From positions 1-48,832 of the forward strand of contig CBFHNR010000019.1 in assembly GCA_965657215.1 (NCBI GenBank): a DNA stretch of 48,832 bases, in the 5' to 3' direction. Made by a program: the position numbers and the translations under genes. Shown in pieces: positions 6,728 to 15,241 of the stretch; positions within the stretch are counted from its first letter, which is position 1; the number at the start of each line of letters is the position of its first letter. Origin of the DNA: JAHEJA01 sp965657215 (GTDB lineage: Bacteria; Pseudomonadota; Alphaproteobacteria; Rhodobacterales; Rhodobacteraceae). The notes beneath the pieces are model-generated. The model was given only the letters and a program-made list of their open reading frames with translations, had not been told where the DNA came from and did not search any database.

Positions 6728-7712
6728 TATCTTCCTCCGCCTCAAAGCTATTTGCGAAAAAGCGACGCCAATTTTCGCCCATGACACCTTGGATATTCTC
6801 GGCACTCATTCCTGTCGCGGAGAGCCCCGTTTGGATGGCGTCAAAATGGCGGTTGTCTTGGAACCACGTCGGCATCGGCGGGAATCCTGGGTTGGATGCG
6901 CTGCCTTCGCCGTAATCAATGGACTTGGTCCAGCGCCCTACACGCATCCATTCGACGATGCTATCAGGTTGATCTTGGCAGAGGTCGGTTCCAATCCCAA
7001 TGTTCTCTGGCCCCATCAAATCGGCCGTTCGTGCAATCATATCGCAGAAGCTCTGAACTGTGCAATTTGAGCCGTCTTTCAAGTGATGTGGATAGATCGA
7101 AAAGCCAAGCATGCCGCCTGTTTGCCCAAGAGCGCGCAAAACATCATCCGATTTATTGCGCAGCGCCTTATGCCAGAAGCTTGGGTTGGCATGGGTGATC
7201 GCAATCGGGCGAGAGGACTGTTCGATCGCTTCTAGGGTGGAGCGTTCTCCAGAATGGCTCATATCAACAACGAGGCCAACACGGTTCATTTCGCGTACAA
7301 CTTCTTTGCCCATGCGCGTTAGACCGGTATCATCCGCTTCATAACAGCCCGTCGCCAAAAGGGATTGGTTGTTATAGGTCAACTGCATGAACCTGAGACC
7401 CAAGGTCTGCAGAATTTCCACTAATCCAATATCATCCTCAATACAGGACGGATTTTGAGACCCGAAAAAGATCGCCGTGCGATTGGTGTCTTGGGCCTTG
7501 GCGATATCATCCGCTGTGCGACCTTGGAAAATGAGGTCGGGGTATTGTTCGAACCATCTGTTCCATTGCTCGATATTCAGAACGGTTTCCCGAAAATTTT
7601 CGTGATAGGTAATGGTGACGTGAACCGCATCAACATTACCCTCGCGCATTTGGCGAAAGACTTTTTCCGACCAATTCGCATATTGCAGTCCGTCTATCCG
7701 AGCAGATGTCAT
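6720..7712 (-). CDS. Membrane-dipeptidase-like protein (peptidase family M19) with altered metal site
   Basis: A 330-residue TIM-barrel protein of the M19 amidohydrolase family. ATG 7712 is preferred over 7724 because a TGAGGG ribosome site sits five bases before it. Family marks are QLTYNNQSLLATGC (110-123), GLTRMGKEVVREMNRVGLVVDMSHSG (130-155), ITHANP (172-177) and GIGTDLC (239-245). His153, His174 and Asp243 are kept. The first HxD pair is replaced by IDGLQY (6-11), and the bridging glutamate region reads FGSQNPS (83-89). Such a protein may bind one metal or none, so true dipeptidase activity is doubtful. Similar M19-like genes are known in glycine-betaine/dimethylglycine catabolic loci of pseudomonads. 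It is the first gene of the operon. Confidence 0.85.
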   Translation of the reverse strand: MTSARIDGLQYANWSEKVFRQMREGNVDAVHVTITYHENFRETVLNIEQWNRWFEQYPDLIFQGRTADDIAKAQDTNRTAIFFGSQNPSCIEDDIGLVEILQTLGLRFMQLTYNNQSLLATGCYEADDTGLTRMGKEVVREMNRVGLVVDMSHSGERSTLEAIEQSSRPIAITHANPSFWHKALRNKSDDVLRALGQTGGMLGFSIYPHHLKDGSNCTVQSFCDMIARTADLMGPENIGIGTDLCQDQPDSIVEWMRVGRWTKSIDYGEGSASNPGFPPMPTWFQDNRHFDAIQTGLSATGMSAENIQGVMGENWRRFFANSFEAEEDNG

Positions 7713-7807
7713 GAAAACCCTCATTTTTTGAACAGATTAGGGGCGTCGATCCTATCGAGCAAGGCACAAATGCGAAACAATATGGGCGTTTGCGGCATGT
7801 GACCCGC

Positions 7808-8572
7808 TTAGGTGCCTGCGATAACCAATGTCGTCTCAAGGGTTGAGCAAAGATCATCGAGGTCTTTGGGGGTTTCGCCATCTGTGAAAATTGTATCGAT
7901 TTCGGAAATCGACGCGATACGCGCAGGGGCCGTGCGATTGAATTTAGAATGATCCACAACAAGGAATGTCCGCCGTGATTGTTTGATCACGGTTTGGCTG
8001 ACGCCGACTTCTTGGATATCAAAATCCAACAGATCCCCGTCACTATCAAGGGCGGAACATCCAATCACCGCAAGATCAAATTTGAACTGTTCGATTGTCC
8101 GAGAGGCCAAGGGGCCGATCAAGCCACCGTCTGAGCGTCTCAAAGCCCCGCCTGTCACAATGACCTCACAGTTTTCATTGGCCGTTAGAATATTCGCAAC
8201 GTTTATGTTGTTGGTCACAACCGTCAAATCTTGGTGGTCCAATAAATGCTCTGCGACGGCCTCTGTTGTTGTTCCGATGTTCATGAACAATGTGCAATTT
8301 TCAGGAATTGTTGCGGCGCAGGCTTTGGCAATTTGCAATTTAGCGGCGGCATTTAATGTGCGCCTTTGGCTATAGGCGATATTTGTTGTACCAGAGGGTA
8401 AAATAGCCCCGCCATGAACACGCTCTAACTTTCCCATTTCCGCCAAATCGCTGAGATCGCGCCGGATGGTTTGGACGCTGACACCAAACCGAACGGCAAG
8501 GTCATCGACGCTGACTTTGCCCTCGGTCTTGGCAATGTCCAAAATATCAGGATGTCGGAATGTTTGCGTCAT
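7808..8572 (-). CDS. glpR: DeoR-family glycerol-3-phosphate regulon repressor
   Basis: A 254-residue DeoR/GlpR protein. An N-terminal helix-turn-helix (KVSVDDLAVRFGVSVQTIRR, about residues 18-37) is followed by the DeoR signature LERVHGGAIL. A C-terminal phosphosugar-binding domain carries NIGTTTEAVAEHL, VVTNNINVA, VTGGALRRSDGGLIG and VDHSKF. It is divergent from glpD with a 150-base intergenic region containing repeated TTCGTTT/AAACGAA half-sites, which strongly suggests it represses glpD-glpK and itself, with glycerol-3-phosphate as inducer. The effector assignment is inferred from context. It lies 95 bases upstream of the M19-like gene on the same strand, so some read-through is possible. 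Confidence 0.92.
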   Translation of the reverse strand: MTQTFRHPDILDIAKTEGKVSVDDLAVRFGVSVQTIRRDLSDLAEMGKLERVHGGAILPSGTTNIAYSQRRTLNAAAKLQIAKACAATIPENCTLFMNIGTTTEAVAEHLLDHQDLTVVTNNINVANILTANENCEVIVTGGALRRSDGGLIGPLASRTIEQFKFDLAVIGCSALDSDGDLLDFDIQEVGVSQTVIKQSRRTFLVVDHSKFNRTAPARIASISEIDTIFTDGETPKDLDDLCSTLETTLVIAGT

Positions 8573-8654
8573 TTTCGTCTCATGATTTGGGTCTGTGCCG
8601 CTTTTGCATAAGGGATTGAAGAATTCATCTGCATGCGGGGAATTTGGTTGATAT

Positions 8655-8700
8655 TTTTCGTTTTAACTATATGAAACAGATAAACGAAAGCAAACGAATA
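8655..8700. promoter_or_regulatory. Candidate GlpR operator cluster between glpR and glpD
   Basis: Three copies of one half-site lie between the divergent genes: TTTTCGTTTT (8655-8664), AAACGAAA (8682-8689) and AAACGAA (8692-8698). The first is inverted relative to the others. The last copy ends 24 bases before the glpD ATG, a position suited to repression. E. coli GlpR sites share the TTCG/CGAA core. Direct binding is inferred. Confidence 0.6.
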
Positions 8701-8722
8701 TTTTGCCCAAGGTGGATTTAGC

Positions 8723-10294
8723 ATGACGGTTGACTATGACGTACTTGTAATTGGCGGAGGTGTAAACGGCGTTGCGATTGCGCGTGATGCTGTGGGTCGC
8801 GGATATAGCGTTGCCTTGGCGGAAATGAATGACCTTGGTTGGGCGACATCCTCAGCCTCAACCAAATTGTTCCATGGTGGTTTGCGGTATCTTGAGTATT
8901 TTGAATTCGGACTGGTGCGCAAGGCGCTCATCGAACGCGAAGCGTTGCTAGAGGCGATGCCGCACATAAGCTGGCCTATGCGCTTTGTCTTGCCTTATCA
9001 TTCTGACATGCGTTTTGACGGTGACACACCGACCTCTCGGATACTGAACCGTATATTCCCATGGCTAAAAGGACGTCGCCCCGCAGCGCTATTGCGGCTT
9101 GGTTTGTTTTTATATGACAACATGGGAGGGCGCAAAATCCTGCCCGCGACGACCTCCGTTGATTTGACGACTGACCCAGCGGGTGACCCACTAAAGGCCA
9201 AGTTTGAAAAGGCTTATGAATACTCAGATTGTTGGATCGAAGATAGCCGTCTGGTATCCCTAAGTGCCAAAGATGCCAAGGCTCGTGGCGCCGACATCTG
9301 GACGCGCACCAAAGTCGTTTCAGCCAGCCGCCAGAGCGATCATTGGATCGTGACGCTACGCGATATATTAACGGGCGCTGAGCGTTCTGTGACCTGTACT
9401 GCACTGGTCAATGCGGCGGGACCATGGGTTGCGGATATTACGGATGACACGGCAAAAATAGACACTAAAAAGGGCGTTCGCCTAGTCCGCGGTAGCCACA
9501 TTGTGACAAAGCGATTGTTTGATCACGACAAATGCTATTTCTTCCAAGGTCGCGATGGGCGCATTAGTTTTGCCATTCCTTATGAAACGGATTTTACGCT
9601 TTTGGGGACCACTGATGCGGCGCATGAGGATGCGGATACCTCGCCTGAATGCTCGGACACAGAGCGCTATTACATGTTGAATTTTGCCTCTGAATATTTT
9701 GAAAAGCCTGTCACGCAGGAGGATATCGTGTGGTCCTATTCTGGTGTGCGCCCTCTCTATGATGATGGGGCATCCTCAGCAACAGCGGCCACGCGTGAGT
9801 ATGTTCTTGACCTAGACCAAACAGCGGCGCCTATCCTAAGTGTGTATGGCGGCAAAATCACAACGCATCGCAAGCTTGCCGAAGCGGTGGTTGATCAACT
9901 TAACGAAGCTTTTGGCAAAAGTGACAAGACATGGACCAAAGGCGTCGCACTCCCTGGGGGCGATTTTGCAGTTGAGGACGTCCAAGCCAAAATTGACCAA
10001 GTCATGGTGGATTATTCGTTTTTGACCACAGTTTGGGCCCGTCGCATGATCAAAGCCTACGGAACAGAGGCCTGGGACGTCTTGGGGGATGCGCAAACCA
10101 AAGAGGACTTGGGTCAAGAGTTTGGCGCTACTTTGACCAAGCGCGAGGTTGATTGGTTGGTGGCGCAAGAATTCGCCGTGACAGCAGAAGACATTATCTG
10201 GCGTCGGACCAAATTGGGTCTCAGGCTCAGTTCGTCTGAGATCGACGCCTTGAACGCATATTTACAAACGCTTGAAATTCCGCGCGCTGCATAA
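8723..10294 (+). CDS. glpD: Aerobic glycerol-3-phosphate dehydrogenase
   Basis: A 523-residue FAD-dependent dehydrogenase that oxidises sn-glycerol 3-phosphate to dihydroxyacetone phosphate at the membrane and passes electrons to quinone. The FAD-binding GGGVNG (11-16) is followed by the DAVGRG...LAEMNDLGWATSSASTKLFHGGLRYLE segment typical of GlpD/GlpA. NAAGPW and the YGGKITTHRKLAE region complete the family pattern, and the C-terminal DAO_C helical domain is present. The length is normal. It is preceded by AAGGTGG as ribosome site and by the candidate GlpR operators, and is followed after 57 bases by glpK, so the two form a glycerol-utilisation operon. Confidence 0.96.
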   Translation: MTVDYDVLVIGGGVNGVAIARDAVGRGYSVALAEMNDLGWATSSASTKLFHGGLRYLEYFEFGLVRKALIEREALLEAMPHISWPMRFVLPYHSDMRFDGDTPTSRILNRIFPWLKGRRPAALLRLGLFLYDNMGGRKILPATTSVDLTTDPAGDPLKAKFEKAYEYSDCWIEDSRLVSLSAKDAKARGADIWTRTKVVSASRQSDHWIVTLRDILTGAERSVTCTALVNAAGPWVADITDDTAKIDTKKGVRLVRGSHIVTKRLFDHDKCYFFQGRDGRISFAIPYETDFTLLGTTDAAHEDADTSPECSDTERYYMLNFASEYFEKPVTQEDIVWSYSGVRPLYDDGASSATAATREYVLDLDQTAAPILSVYGGKITTHRKLAEAVVDQLNEAFGKSDKTWTKGVALPGGDFAVEDVQAKIDQVMVDYSFLTTVWARRMIKAYGTEAWDVLGDAQTKEDLGQEFGATLTKREVDWLVAQEFAVTAEDIIWRRTKLGLRLSSSEIDALNAYLQTLEIPRAA

Positions 10295-10351
10295 ACGCGT
10301 TGCATCTTGGGCGGGGATCGGCAGAATTAGAAAAAATTTGGGAGGGACGAG

Positions 10352-11839
10352 ATGACATTTATCCTAGCGATTGATCAGGGAACAACGTCGAGTCGCGCGA
10401 TTGTGTTTGACAAAGACATGACGCCGATTGCGAGTGCGCAGCAAGAATTTCCGCAACACTTTCCCGATTCAGGCTGGGTGGAACATGATCCCAATGATCT
10501 TTGGACGACGGTTATTGAAACCTGCCGCGATGCTTTAAACGCTGCCGATATTACGGCCAGCGACCTCAAAGGGATTGGCATAACCAACCAACGCGAAACC
10601 ACCATTATTTGGGACAAAGAGACAGGCGAGCCCGTCTATAACGCGATTGTTTGGCAAGATCGCCGGACCTCTGGCATCTGTGCCGAGCTACGGGATCAGG
10701 GGCACGAACCTTTGTTCACAGATCGCACAGGCTTGCTTTTGGATCCGTATTTCTCAGGCACCAAGGTCAAGTGGATATTAGACACTGTTAAAGGCGTTCG
10801 CGATCGAGCTGAGGCAGGCGACCTCTTGTTTGGCACTGTTGATAGTTATCTTATTTGGCGCCTGACGAATGGTGCGTCTCATGTAACAGACGCCACAAAC
10901 GCAGCGCGGACCTTGCTGTATGACATCAAGGCAGGCGGCTGGAGCCAAGAGATCTGCGATATCCTCAATATTCCCATGTCCCTCTTGCCAGAGGTCAAAG
11001 ATTGCGCCGCTGATTTTGGAACGGCATTGGCCGAACATATCGGTGCCGATGTTCCTGTTTTGGGTGTGGCAGGGGATCAGCAGGCCGCGACTTTGGGACA
11101 GGCATGTTTCGAACCAGGTATGATGAAATCCACCTACGGAACAGGTTGTTTCGCTTTGCTGAATACGGGCGATACCCCTGTTGCCTCTAACAATCGATTG
11201 CTGACGACAATTGCCTATCAATTCGACGGCAAGCCGACTTATGCGCTTGAGGGGTCCATCTTTATTGCGGGTGCGGTTGTTCAGTGGTTGCGCGATGGAT
11301 TGGGCATCATTCAAACTGCGTCTGAGACCCAAGCGTTGGCAGAGCAGGCGGATCCAACCCAAGATGTGATCGTTGTCCCCGCCTTTACCGGCCTTGGTGC
11401 GCCCTATTGGGATGCCGAGTGTCGAGGAGCGGCCTATGGCTTGACCCGAAACTCTGGCCCCGCTGAATTTTCCAAAGCTGCCTTGCAAAGCGTAGGTTAT
11501 CAAACGCGCGATTTGTTAGAAGCGATGCGGGCTGATTGGCAAGGCGCGACGGATGGCGGCGTGCTTCGTGTGGATGGCGGTATGTCCGCAAGCGATTGGT
11601 CGATGCAGTTCCTATCCGACATCATCGGGGCCTCTGTTGATCGTCCGACTGTTTTAGAAACAACGGCTTTGGGTGTTGCGTGGCTCGCAGGAATGCGCGC
11701 GGGTCTATATCCGACGCAAGTGAATTTTGCGAAGACTTGGAAGCTCGACAATCGGTTTGAGCCTACGCTAGGTGCTGATGAACGCGATACAAAATATGCA
11801 CGTTGGAAACGGGCAGTTGAGGCGACACTTAGTCTCTAA
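10352..11839 (+). CDS. glpK: Glycerol kinase
   Basis: A 495-residue FGGY-family kinase that phosphorylates glycerol with ATP to glycerol 3-phosphate, the substrate of GlpD next door. AIDQGTTSSRAIVFD at the N-terminus, GIGITNQRETTIIWD, the substrate-binding WQDRRTS and YFSGTKVKWIL segments, and GTGCFALLNTG are all diagnostic of GlpK. A strong GGGAGGGACGAG ribosome site precedes the ATG. The length matches the E. coli enzyme. The intervening glycerol or glycerophosphate transporter genes often found in alphaproteobacterial glp operons are absent here. Confidence 0.97.
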   Translation: MTFILAIDQGTTSSRAIVFDKDMTPIASAQQEFPQHFPDSGWVEHDPNDLWTTVIETCRDALNAADITASDLKGIGITNQRETTIIWDKETGEPVYNAIVWQDRRTSGICAELRDQGHEPLFTDRTGLLLDPYFSGTKVKWILDTVKGVRDRAEAGDLLFGTVDSYLIWRLTNGASHVTDATNAARTLLYDIKAGGWSQEICDILNIPMSLLPEVKDCAADFGTALAEHIGADVPVLGVAGDQQAATLGQACFEPGMMKSTYGTGCFALLNTGDTPVASNNRLLTTIAYQFDGKPTYALEGSIFIAGAVVQWLRDGLGIIQTASETQALAEQADPTQDVIVVPAFTGLGAPYWDAECRGAAYGLTRNSGPAEFSKAALQSVGYQTRDLLEAMRADWQGATDGGVLRVDGGMSASDWSMQFLSDIIGASVDRPTVLETTALGVAWLAGMRAGLYPTQVNFAKTWKLDNRFEPTLGADERDTKYARWKRAVEATLSL

Positions 11840-11848
11840 CAAAGGGAT

Positions 11849-13285
11849 TTATTCTCGGTAGAGCGATTTGAAGTCGTCATAGGCCGCCGTAAATGCGTCA
11901 CTGTATTTGTTGTTAAGTTCAAAGGTTTTGCTGATGCTCGGCGTCGTGCAAACGGTGTCGATTGGATCCCCTGTATGAGCCAACATTCCCAGTCTCGCAG
12001 CGCCCAATGAGGCACCTAAATCGCCACTTTCTGGTCGATGAATTTCGGTATTCAAAACCGTTGCAATCAGCGCAAGCCAGTAGTCCGAATTTGACCCACC
12101 CCCCATTGCGATGAGCGAGGTGAGTGTGCTTCCTGCATCAGAAAGCGCCCTTTTGTTATCGAGCAAAGCAAAGGCCACGCCTTCAAGGACAGCTTGGGTC
12201 AAATCTGCGCGCGTTGTGGAATGTGATAATCCATGAAAGCTTCCCCTGACATGGGCATCGTTGTGCGGCGTGCGCTCCCCTGACAAATACGGCAAAAATC
12301 GAACAGAGGTCGGCGCGCGCAACTCTAACCCCAGTTCCTCAACGAGATCGGGCGCTGATGACCCCATAATCCCCGCGTGCCAATTCAAGGCATCCACTGC
12401 GGACAAAATGACCCCCATGTGATGCCACGTGTTCGGAATTGCATGACAAAACGAATGAACCGCGGTTTCAGGTGCCGCAGAATAGCTATCCGTTGCCGTG
12501 AACAAAACGCCAGAGGTTCCCAAGGATAAAAATCCCTGACCATTTTTGATCACACCTGATCCAATTGCCGTGGCCGCATTGTCCCCAGCACCGCCTGCAA
12601 TGACAGGGGTTCCCTTTATCCCCCAACGCGTCGCAAGTTCGGGCTTTAGGTGACCTGACTCCTCGTTGCCTTCGACGAGATGGGGCATATGTTCGACACT
12701 TAAACCCACTGCGGAGAGCAATTCGCTTGACCACGTTCTAGAGCCCACATCTAGCCAACTGGTCCCTGATGCATCTGAGAGATCCGATACATAGTTACCA
12801 GTCAAATAGAAGCGAAGATAATCCTTGGGCAACAGAACCTTGGCACATTGAGCAAACACATCAGGTTCATTTTCAGCAACCCAAAGCACCTTGGGCGCCG
12901 TAAAACCAGGAAAAACGATATTGCTGGAAATAGCCCTAAACGCCTTATTAGTGTCTAATTTTTGAGCCTGAGCATGCGCCCGCGTGTCGTTCCACAATAG
13001 ACAAGGTCGCAAAACAGATCCATCCTTAGCAAGCAACGTCGCCCCGTGCATGTGACCCGATAATCCGATCCCCTGAACCTTGGCCAATGCGTTAGGGGCT
13101 GCCTCCTTGAGTGCATGCATGCACTGATCCAAGGCAGTGACCCACTCCTTCGGGTCTTGTTCCGACCATCCGATGTGAGGGCGTTGAACCGTGAGCTTGG
13201 CATGCGCGCTGCCTACGATGGTCTGGTCGTCATTGATCAAGATGGCCTTGATCCCAGACGTTCCCATGTCGATGCCTAGATACAT
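11849..13285 (-). CDS. xylB: Xylulokinase
   Basis: A 478-residue FGGY kinase that converts D-xylulose to xylulose 5-phosphate. Marks are YLGIDMGTSGIKAILIND, GLSGHMHGATLL, LLWNDTRAHAQ and the C-terminal GGGSNSDYWLALIATVL. The GLSGHMHG segment and LDVGSRTWS favour xylulokinase over glycerol or gluconate kinases. The reading frame can start at GTG 13291, but that GTG is part of the TGAGGTG ribosome site, so ATG 13285 is chosen. It converges on glpK with nine bases between stop codons. No xylA or xylose transporter lies nearby, so it may serve another ketose or a pathway encoded elsewhere. Confidence 0.93.
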   Translation of the reverse strand: MYLGIDMGTSGIKAILINDDQTIVGSAHAKLTVQRPHIGWSEQDPKEWVTALDQCMHALKEAAPNALAKVQGIGLSGHMHGATLLAKDGSVLRPCLLWNDTRAHAQAQKLDTNKAFRAISSNIVFPGFTAPKVLWVAENEPDVFAQCAKVLLPKDYLRFYLTGNYVSDLSDASGTSWLDVGSRTWSSELLSAVGLSVEHMPHLVEGNEESGHLKPELATRWGIKGTPVIAGGAGDNAATAIGSGVIKNGQGFLSLGTSGVLFTATDSYSAAPETAVHSFCHAIPNTWHHMGVILSAVDALNWHAGIMGSSAPDLVEELGLELRAPTSVRFLPYLSGERTPHNDAHVRGSFHGLSHSTTRADLTQAVLEGVAFALLDNKRALSDAGSTLTSLIAMGGGSNSDYWLALIATVLNTEIHRPESGDLGASLGAARLGMLAHTGDPIDTVCTTPSISKTFELNNKYSDAFTAAYDDFKSLYRE

Positions 13286-13367
13286 AATCACCTCATTGCG
13301 TTTCTGGCATCTTAGCGTGTTGTAAAAAAATGAAAAGACGGGCGGAATTGGCTTTTGCTTTGGTGCA

Positions 13368-14279
13368 ATGCAAAATACGATGCAGGAAACAAAGATTGCA
13401 GATATGTTAGAAAATAAGCGACTACTCTTTGGTGTATTGCCTGTCCTATTGGCCGCAATTTTGTGGGGGACAACGGGGACACTTCAAACCTTACTGCCGT
13501 CGAGCAAGGATCCCTACGTCGTGGGTGCATTTCGGATGCTCTTTGGGGCGGCAACTTTGTTGATTGTTGCGTGTCTTTATCCGCACACACGCAAGGGCTT
13601 TGCGCGGCTCCCAATGATGAAAATTATCGGCGCTGGCATCGCGATTGGGGCCTATAATATGCTGTTCTTTGCAGGCGTCCTGCAAGCCGGAGTAGGCATT
13701 GGAACAGCAATCACCATTGGCAGCGCGCCGATCTGGGTCACATTAATCATGTTCGCACGCTTCGCGACCCTACCCAGTCGGCGGCAGGTGTTTGGCCAAG
13801 CCCTTTGCATTTTTGGCGCGGTGCTTTTGGTTTTGCCACAAGGACAGGTGGCGGTTCCATTGATCGGGGTCGCTTTGGCGCTTGGATCTGGATTGTGCTA
13901 TGCGCTCTATTCTTTGATCTCAAGCGAAGTTTCCAGTGACATACCATCAAATACTCAGGCCGCAGCGACCTTTGGCGTGGCTGCAGTCGTGACGTTCCCT
14001 GTGTTAGTGATGCTCCCTGTTGAGTGGGCTTTTGCACCACAAGCTTTGTCAACGTTGATCGCCTTGGGCGTTGTTGCAACGGGTCTTTCTTATGCGCTCT
14101 ATACATGGGGTTTGCGATCTGTGACGGCGTCTACGGCTGTCACGCTTGCCTTGGCGGAACCTTTAACCGCATGGATTTTGGCGACAACGGTTGTCGGAGA
14201 ACGCGTGACGCTTGTGTCTGGTTTAGGGGCGCTATCCTTGTTCGTCGGCATTGCTATAGTGTCTCTAGCGAGGCGTTAG
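13368..14279 (+). CDS. EamA/DMT-family transporter
   Basis: A 303-residue integral membrane protein with about ten predicted helices in two EamA repeats: the first opens at VLPVLLAAILWGTTGTLQTLLP and the second at GVALALGSGLCYALYSLISS. The GTT and AEPLTAWILA motifs are typical of drug/metabolite exporters of the RhaT/YdcZ type. Two in-frame ATGs (13368 and 13380) are possible starts and neither has a strong ribosome site. It is transcribed alone, and the substrate cannot be told from sequence. Confidence 0.9.
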   Translation: MQNTMQETKIADMLENKRLLFGVLPVLLAAILWGTTGTLQTLLPSSKDPYVVGAFRMLFGAATLLIVACLYPHTRKGFARLPMMKIIGAGIAIGAYNMLFFAGVLQAGVGIGTAITIGSAPIWVTLIMFARFATLPSRRQVFGQALCIFGAVLLVLPQGQVAVPLIGVALALGSGLCYALYSLISSEVSSDIPSNTQAAATFGVAAVVTFPVLVMLPVEWAFAPQALSTLIALGVVATGLSYALYTWGLRSVTASTAVTLALAEPLTAWILATTVVGERVTLVSGLGALSLFVGIAIVSLARR

Positions 14280-14347
14280 GGGGATGGATATGTCGCAAAA
14301 ATCGATTGCAAAAATGTTGACAGTTGTACCTCTTCTCGGGTTCAAAA

Positions 14348-15103
14348 ATGGAAATTAGAGCGTTTTTATTTAGCTTAACTTGCCTATTGGCTGTTCCTGC
14401 GTGGTCCAAGGATCTAACCGTGTTTGCCGCGTCCAGCCTCAAGTCGGTATTCGATGTTTTGATCCCAGAATTTGAAGGAGAAAGCGGGTCTGTTGTGACG
14501 GCTGTTTATGCGTCGTCATCCACTCTTGCGCGGCAGATCGAACAAGGCGCGCCGGCGGATGTTTTTGTATCGGCCAATTCCGTTTGGATGGATGTTTTGG
14601 AAGACCAAGGCCGCATAAAGGCATCAAGCCGTCGCGATGTGATTGGCAACGATTTGGTTATTGCCTCTGGTCTGCAGGAGCTTGGTACATTCTCGCTAGA
14701 CGATCAAGATAGCGCCATGACCGAGTTGCTGAGCGAAGGTTTGGCTATGGGGATGGTCACAGCCGTTCCTGCGGGGATTTATGGTAAACAAGCGCTTGAT
14801 TACTTTGGGCTTTGGGAGCGGTTGAGCGATGCTGTTATTCAAGCGGACAGTGTTAGATCGGCGTTAACCTATGTTGCCCTTGGTGAAGTGGGGTATGGGG
14901 TTGTGTATGCGTCTGATGCACTGGCGGATCCGCGTGTCGAGGCCCTTGCAACCTTTCCTCCTCAGGCGCACGACGCGATTGTTTATCCTGCTGCGGTTGT
15001 GTCAGACACCAAGACTGCAGAAGCCGATGATTTTGTTGAGTTTCTGGGGTCTCAACACGCGCAGGACATTTTTGTAAGCTTTGGATTTCGTTCTCTGCCT
15101 TAG
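14348..15103 (+). CDS. modA: Molybdate ABC transporter substrate-binding protein
   Basis: A 251-residue periplasmic binding protein. The ATG at 14348 gives a clean signal peptide (MEIRAFLFSLTCLLAVPAWS, cleavage near residue 20), whereas the longer frame needs a TTG start. The mature part opens with DLTVFAASSLKSVFDVLIPEF, and ASSSTLARQIEQGAPADVFVSAN is the classic ModA oxyanion-binding pattern. A later YVALGEVGYGVVYASDA segment completes it. ModA delivers molybdate or tungstate to ModBC, but no modB or modC is present beside it, so the permease must be elsewhere or the protein has another role. Molybdopterin genes moaDE occur about 24 kb away in the window. Confidence 0.92.
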   Translation: MEIRAFLFSLTCLLAVPAWSKDLTVFAASSLKSVFDVLIPEFEGESGSVVTAVYASSSTLARQIEQGAPADVFVSANSVWMDVLEDQGRIKASSRRDVIGNDLVIASGLQELGTFSLDDQDSAMTELLSEGLAMGMVTAVPAGIYGKQALDYFGLWERLSDAVIQADSVRSALTYVALGEVGYGVVYASDALADPRVEALATFPPQAHDAIVYPAAVVSDTKTAEADDFVEFLGSQHAQDIFVSFGFRSLP

Positions 15104-15123
15104 CGCAGATTTATATCTGGTGA

Positions 15124-15156
15124 GCCTCCGGCGGGAGTATTTGCACAAAGCTGAAG
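15124..15156. repeat. Roseobacter-type intergenic motif, copy 1
   Basis: GCCTCCGGCGGGAGTATTTG, then a CACAAAGCTGAAG tail, lies between modA and the YggT gene. A related copy is at 20931-20986. Similar GC-stem plus GAGTATTT...GATGAAG sequences recur between genes in Rhodobacteraceae genomes in my recollection; the role is unclear and could be transcript-end processing. Confidence 0.5.
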
Positions 15157-15241
15157 CAGTGTTTCAAAAATGCTAAGGTAAAGTGCTTGCCCTTTTGGAG
15201 TTGGGTGCTTAGGTCTAGGGCAGAGTAAAGGAGACAGCCCC

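Noticed and set aside
13289..13291. GTG start for xylB
   Set aside because: This GTG is part of the TGAGGTG ribosome site for the ATG two codons downstream.
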